A stretch of DNA of 7,241 bases from an uncultured Lactobacillus sp. (lineage in GTDB: Bacteria; Bacillota; Bacilli; Lactobacillales; Lactobacillaceae), in contig CALYQE010000099.1 in assembly GCA_945281075.1 (NCBI GenBank), positions 1-7,241 on the forward strand. The letters are read 5' to 3'. The notes below the pieces were generated by a model, which saw nothing but the letters and a program-made list of their open reading frames with translations, was not told where the DNA came from and did no database searches. The position numbers were made by a program, and so were the translations under genes. The first letter of the stretch is position 1, and each line of letters begins with the position of its first letter. Of this stretch, positions 4,121 through 7,241 are shown one piece after another.

Positions 4121-6857
4121 CAGTAGAATTAAAAATAATTTGATCAACATAAATTAGCTCTGAAGTGGGGATTTTCACATTATAATTATCACTAATCACA
4201 CTAAAAGCGGCTTTAATTTTATCTAGATCATTCATATGTCGCTTGATAAATTCCTTTTCAAATTCAAGATTAATGTTGTTACCCTCTTTTCTGATTAGAC
4301 GTTCAATCAGATAACTGACGTGAACATATAACGTAAATTTCTTTTGATTAGATAAAGATAAGGAAAATCGCCGCTCTAGTTCTTGGATACAAATAGTAAT
4401 ATTTTCGATAACCTTAGGAACATCAAGAATTGTAACCATGTTTATTGTCTGCTCCAAAGAAAAATTCTTAACAAGATTATTTGAAATGGTATCGATCTCT
4501 TTTCCAGTAAACACTAATCCCAACCAGTTTCTGAGCTTAGCTGTTCCCTTATCGGAGAGGATTTTTTCTAAATAGATAAAGTCCAAACCATCAATTTCTG
4601 GATTTTCTGTACCAATTATTCCAATAATGTCATACATTTTTTTAACGACTTGGACTTTATGATAATCTTTCAGGGCTTGATAATCATAAGGAATAATCTT
4701 AATTTTTTTGTTGTCAGGCAAGCAACGTTCCAAAAGGCGTGCCACATGGGTAGCGGTACCAATACCAGAATAACAGGTAGTCAAGATGGCTTTTTGCTTA
4801 TGCTTTTCAGGATAAGTCAGTTTGATGTCTAATTTACTCGTTTCTTTCGCTAATTTGCTTATTTCACGAAAACTGCGTTTCTTTAAAATACTTTCACCAA
4901 CAGTAAGAGCTAGCAGCGTCGAAACATTATTCATTAACAAAATTGGCGCGTTAATTTGTCGGGGAAACAGCGTTTCAATTTCTTTTAAGGAGCCCATGTC
5001 TACTAGAATAATCAAACCATGCGTGATATCATTATTTTCACTATAGTCAATAATCTGATTAGCAATCTGCTGGGTACTAACATTAATAGGCATATCGAAG
5101 GCGTCCAATGTATGAACACCCAAAAGACGATTAACTACGTTTACAATACTTCCTGCTGTAGCGTAACCATGAGAAATTACAATTGCCTTACCCAGTCCGG
5201 TTTTAGTAATAATTTCCAATTTATTTAAATAAATGGTTAGAAAAATATAGTCGGCTTCATTCAGTTCAATGTCCAAGTTACCCTTAATCAGACTAATCAG
5301 TTTAGTTACATAAAGATAGACATCTGAATAACGCCTCTGAACATCCTTTTTTAATTTTTGTAAAGCAGGTTTATTTTTAACATCGGCAGTCCCCCATTGA
5401 ATTTTCTGGCGTTCAAATAAATAGTAGCTAATTGCATAGATAGCGTTGCCGCTTATCTTTAATTGATATGCATTTTTTAACTGGTCAAATAGACGCTTAA
5501 CACTATTAATGACGTAAGATAGCAGTGGAATTTGCTTACTGTTGTCCTTTTCAAATAGCATCGTATCAAATAATTGATATACTACTTGTTTTAGTTTTGA
5601 TTCACATTTATTTAAATTACTGCCATTTTGCTCATAAATGGTAAGCAGCTGCTCTAAGCTATGAAGAAAAATTTTCTTTTCCGGAAAATTACGGGCAATC
5701 AAATCGTCAATTGCCGTCTCATTAGTTATTTTTACTGCTTTTGCTGGAGTAAGATACGATTCTCTTTTACTTTTTATTAAAACGTTAGCAGGTAAATTAT
5801 AGGCAGTTAAAGAAATATTATCTTTATCTTTTTGCTCTGCATTAGCTTGTGCAATTGTCAGTTTAACTGCGTTTTTAAGATCTCCAATGTTTCCAGCTGG
5901 TTGATAGTTAGCTAGCATATCCAGAACCTGATCACTGACTAATAAGGGCTTTGCAATTTTCTTTTGTTCATTGTTCAATAAGGTATAAACTAAATTGAGT
6001 CGTTCTTCCTTACTCCTTTGACTCAAAGACGGCAAAGTGATTTTCACGGGAATCCTTCTCATGAAAGTTGTCAAAAAACCAGTTTCTAGATCTTCTGTGG
6101 TCGCAAAACATAGTCTGACACTAACCCTTTTGCCCTTTTTAGTTTCTCCCACCGGATAAATTAGTCCACTATCTAGATAAGTAAAAAGCTTTTCTTGCCC
6201 CTTAGGTCCAAGACGATGAACTTCGTCCAAAAATAGAATTCCGCCATCAGCCTCGAGAAAGGCTCCTGGGTGATCTTCATCGGCACCCGTAAACGCACCT
6301 TTTTTATAACCAAATAAATTACTGGTTAGCAATTCTGGATTATCCGCATACTGAGCACAATTAACAGTAATAAATGGTGCATCTTTCTTTATTAATTTAT
6401 GCATTCGGCAAAACTTTGCAATTAAGCCTATTAAATAGCTTTTACCGGTGCCACTTTCTCCGGTAATAAGCAAAGGAAGGCCACCATTTGGATATAAGAT
6501 CGCAGCTCTCACTCGTTCAATGCTTTCTTTTAGACTAGGATTTATTTGGGTAAAACTCTTCAAAAGATCCTTTTGATCATTTTCTTTTTCAATTTGAGCT
6601 ACTGATTGGTATACACTAGTTTTCAATTTAAAATTGTCTTTTTCAAATCTTGCTCTGTGGATAAAATGAACGGGTCGTGTTCGAATCTTGATTAGCTTGT
6701 GTTCGTTAACTAATTGATTTAAATATAAGCTCACTGTATTACGCTTCGCCTTGAGCTTATTAGCAATACCTCCAGCCGTAAACTGATTACCAAGGTGATC
6801 CAAATCAATAGTTTTAGTTTGAACATCTAAGTATTTCAAAATCTTTTCTTTTAACAT
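4110..6857 (-). CDS. levR: LevR-family sigma-54-dependent activator with PTS regulatory domains
   Basis: This 915-residue cytoplasmic activator has a winged helix-turn-helix at about 1-70. A sigma-54-interacting AAA+ domain spans about 105-340, with Walker A GESGTGKS (133-140), sigma-54-contacting GAFTGA (187-192), Walker B GGILFLDE (205-212), FMRRIP (265-270) as likely arginine-finger region, and the LevR-type GNIGDLKN segment (322-329). PRD1 follows at about 420-550. A mannose-IIA-like domain (about 555-680) has H563 in ISHGYATAGS. A galactitol-IIB-like domain (about 688-785) has C695 in TTCYSGIGTA, and PRD2 (about 805-910) has H846. By homology with Bacillus LevR (H585 and H869), H563 would be the HPr-dependent activating site and H846 the IIB-dependent inhibitory site. 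PRD1 lacks histidine at both usual positions. Length is close to the family norm. The ATG follows AAAAGAGG with a 5-base spacer. Its target is the sigma-54 promoter just downstream. Confidence 0.95.
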   Translation of the reverse strand: MLKEKILKYLDVQTKTIDLDHLGNQFTAGGIANKLKAKRNTVSLYLNQLVNEHKLIKIRTRPVHFIHRARFEKDNFKLKTSVYQSVAQIEKENDQKDLLKSFTQINPSLKESIERVRAAILYPNGGLPLLITGESGTGKSYLIGLIAKFCRMHKLIKKDAPFITVNCAQYADNPELLTSNLFGYKKGAFTGADEDHPGAFLEADGGILFLDEVHRLGPKGQEKLFTYLDSGLIYPVGETKKGKRVSVRLCFATTEDLETGFLTTFMRRIPVKITLPSLSQRSKEERLNLVYTLLNNEQKKIAKPLLVSDQVLDMLANYQPAGNIGDLKNAVKLTIAQANAEQKDKDNISLTAYNLPANVLIKSKRESYLTPAKAVKITNETAIDDLIARNFPEKKIFLHSLEQLLTIYEQNGSNLNKCESKLKQVVYQLFDTMLFEKDNSKQIPLLSYVINSVKRLFDQLKNAYQLKISGNAIYAISYYLFERQKIQWGTADVKNKPALQKLKKDVQRRYSDVYLYVTKLISLIKGNLDIELNEADYIFLTIYLNKLEIITKTGLGKAIVISHGYATAGSIVNVVNRLLGVHTLDAFDMPINVSTQQIANQIIDYSENNDITHGLIILVDMGSLKEIETLFPRQINAPILLMNNVSTLLALTVGESILKKRSFREISKLAKETSKLDIKLTYPEKHKQKAILTTCYSGIGTATHVARLLERCLPDNKKIKIIPYDYQALKDYHKVQVVKKMYDIIGIIGTENPEIDGLDFIYLEKILSDKGTAKLRNWLGLVFTGKEIDTISNNLVKNFSLEQTINMVTILDVPKVIENITICIQELERRFSLSLSNQKKFTLYVHVSYLIERLIRKEGNNINLEFEKEFIKRHMNDLDKIKAAFSVISDNYNVKIPTSELIYVDQIIFNSTEKA
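4165..4178. promoter_or_regulatory. Candidate LevR upstream activating site inside the levR 3' end
   Basis: GTG-N8-CAC (GTGGGGATTTTCAC on the plus strand) is centred about 131 bases upstream of the predicted sigma-54 start. LevR of Bacillus is known to bind an upstream activating sequence roughly 125 bases before its promoter. The dyad is imperfect, with only the outer three and the central bases matching, so this is placed mainly by distance. Confidence 0.2.
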
Positions 6858-6886
6858 ACTAGCCTCTTTTTCTAGTTCATCATTTT

Positions 6887-6915
6887 GTTATAAACCGATT
6901 TCATAATTATTGTAA
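6887..6915 (-). promoter_or_regulatory. Weak sigma-A promoter candidate for levR
   Basis: On the minus strand TTACAA (6915..6910) is a poor -35, followed by a 17-base spacer and TATAAC (6892..6887), a five-of-six match to the -10 consensus. Transcription would start near 6880, about 23 bases before the levR ATG, with the ribosome site AAAAGAGG at 6870..6863. A+T-rich DNA yields many such matches. An alternative is TTGAAA (7057..7052) with TTAATT 17 bases later. Confidence 0.35.
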
Positions 6916-6942
6916 CTTATGTAATTAACACTTCAGCTGATT

Positions 6943-6967
6943 TTTTCACGCTCATTTACTGTGAAAA
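6943..6967. repeat. TTTTCAC-N11-GTGAAAA inverted repeat upstream of levR
   Basis: Perfect 7-base arms at 6943-6949 and 6961-6967 flank an 11-base spacer that contains CTCATTTACT. The centre is about 98 bases upstream of the levR start. Two-turn spacing of half-sites (18 bases centre to centre) suits a dimeric regulator. Further TGTGAA half-sites are at 7061-7066 and 7080-7085. Which protein would bind is unknown. Confidence 0.4.
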
Positions 6968-6975
6968 CACGTTCT
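6962..6975. promoter_or_regulatory. Degenerate cre-like site (possible CcpA operator)
   Basis: TGAAAACACGTTCT matches 12 of 14 positions of the cre consensus TGWAARCGYTWWCW, but lacks the central CG, which is usually the best conserved part. A carbon-catabolite operator upstream of levR would make biological sense, because lev-type operons are glucose-repressed. The match alone is weak. Confidence 0.25.
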
Positions 6976-7058
6976 TAAATAAGAGATTAATGTTTTAGCT
7001 TTAGGATTAGTTCATTTACTCTACCTTGTAATTAAACAAAAAATTTTTATAATTTCAA

Positions 7059-7085
7059 AGTGTGAATCATCTTGGCTAGTGTGAA
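7059..7085 (+). repeat. Direct repeat AGTGTGAA, two copies
   Basis: AGTGTGAA occurs at 7059-7066 and 7078-7085, 19 bases apart. Each resembles the GTGAAAA half-site of the dyad at 6943-6967. This is the only structure I see between the dyad and the terminator at 7092. No gene is supported in the roughly 235 bases between 6858 and 7092. Confidence 0.3.
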
Positions 7086-7091
7086 AAAATT

Positions 7092-7127
7092 AAAAAAAGA
7101 CTTGAAGAGATATTCTTCAAGTCTTTT
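7092..7127 (-). terminator. Strong intrinsic terminator of the gene entering from the right
   Basis: AAAAGACTTGAAGA (7095-7108) and TCTTCAAGTCTTTT (7114-7127) form a perfect 14-bp stem with a 5-base loop. Read on the minus strand it ends in seven T residues (7098..7092), the better direction. On the plus strand there are only four T residues, so it could work both ways but mainly serves a minus-strand gene. It isolates levR from the upstream neighbour. Confidence 0.88.
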
Positions 7128-7185
7128 AAAATAAATGATGGACTCGCCTATATTAATTATTTCCAGCATTACTGTTTTTGTCTGA

Positions 7186-7241
7186 TCAGCTACCAATCAA
7201 AAGATCCGGTGTTTCAGCCATTGTGCCATATTTAATAAATT
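7186..7241 (-). CDS. C-terminal tip of an unidentified protein (cut by window edge)
   Basis: An open frame enters from the right edge and reads FIKYGTMAETPDLLIGS, then TGA at 7188..7186. The stop lies about 59 bases before the strong minus-strand terminator, as expected for the end of a gene. I do not recognise the family from 17 residues. One other frame is also open to the edge (ending HRIF at a TGA, 7199..7197), so the frame choice rests on ordinary-looking codons and composition. The 58 bases between stop and terminator show nothing else. Confidence 0.4.
   Translation of the reverse strand, partial: FIKYGTMAETPDLLIGS

Noticed and set aside
4650..5228. Three short plus-strand open frames opposite levR
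   Set aside because: They overlap one another and lie antisense to intact LevR regulatory domains, with no independent support.
7214..7228. Second TGGCAC on the minus strand, considered as another sigma-54 promoter
   Set aside because: The -12 position reads CTGA instead of TTGC, so the essential GC is lost. It also lies within a probable coding end with no gene starting downstream before the terminator.

Overview
The window looks like part of a low-G+C Firmicutes chromosome, most likely a member of the Lactobacillaceae. The evidence is A+T-rich DNA, AAGGAG-type ribosome sites, a LevR-type PTS regulator, a mannose-class PTS, and a fructokinase start typical of lactobacilli. The genus cannot be fixed from the sequence. 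A gut or insect-associated lactobacillus would fit, but that is a guess.

Every supported gene lies on the minus strand, so transcription runs from high to low coordinates. From right to left the layout is: the 3' tip of an unidentified gene (7186-7241); a strong hairpin terminator (7092-7127); a regulatory gap of about 235 bp with repeats and a weak sigma-A promoter candidate; levR (4110-6857); a terminator-like hairpin; a sequence-perfect sigma-54 (-24/-12) promoter (4051-4066); four mannose-class PTS genes in the order IIC, IID, IIB, IIA (4001 down to 1497); a hairpin two bases after the IIA stop; a cytoplasmic GH32 beta-fructosidase (57-1421); and the first 14 codons of a ROK-family fructokinase (1-42).

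The genes form one pathway. IIA, IIB, IIC and IID would import and phosphorylate a fructose-containing sugar, such as sucrose, a short fructo-oligosaccharide or a levan breakdown product. The GH32 enzyme has no signal peptide and would cleave the imported sugar (or sugar phosphate) in the cytoplasm. Fructokinase would turn the freed fructose into fructose-6-phosphate. LevR has a sigma-54 activator AAA+ domain with an intact GAFTGA loop, plus PTS-phosphorylated regulatory domains, and would switch on the sigma-54 promoter. This is a LevR/sigma-54 regulon of known general type. What differs from the textbook lev operon is the subunit order (C-D-B-A instead of A-B-C-D) and the pairing with an intracellular GH32 and a fructokinase instead of a secreted levanase.

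I found no CRISPR array, mobile element, tRNA or rRNA. The system is mostly recognisable. The less expected points are the missing histidines in the first PRD of LevR, the hairpin and weak ribosome site before the GH32 gene, and a 10-base motif shared by the sigma-54 promoter and the levR upstream region.
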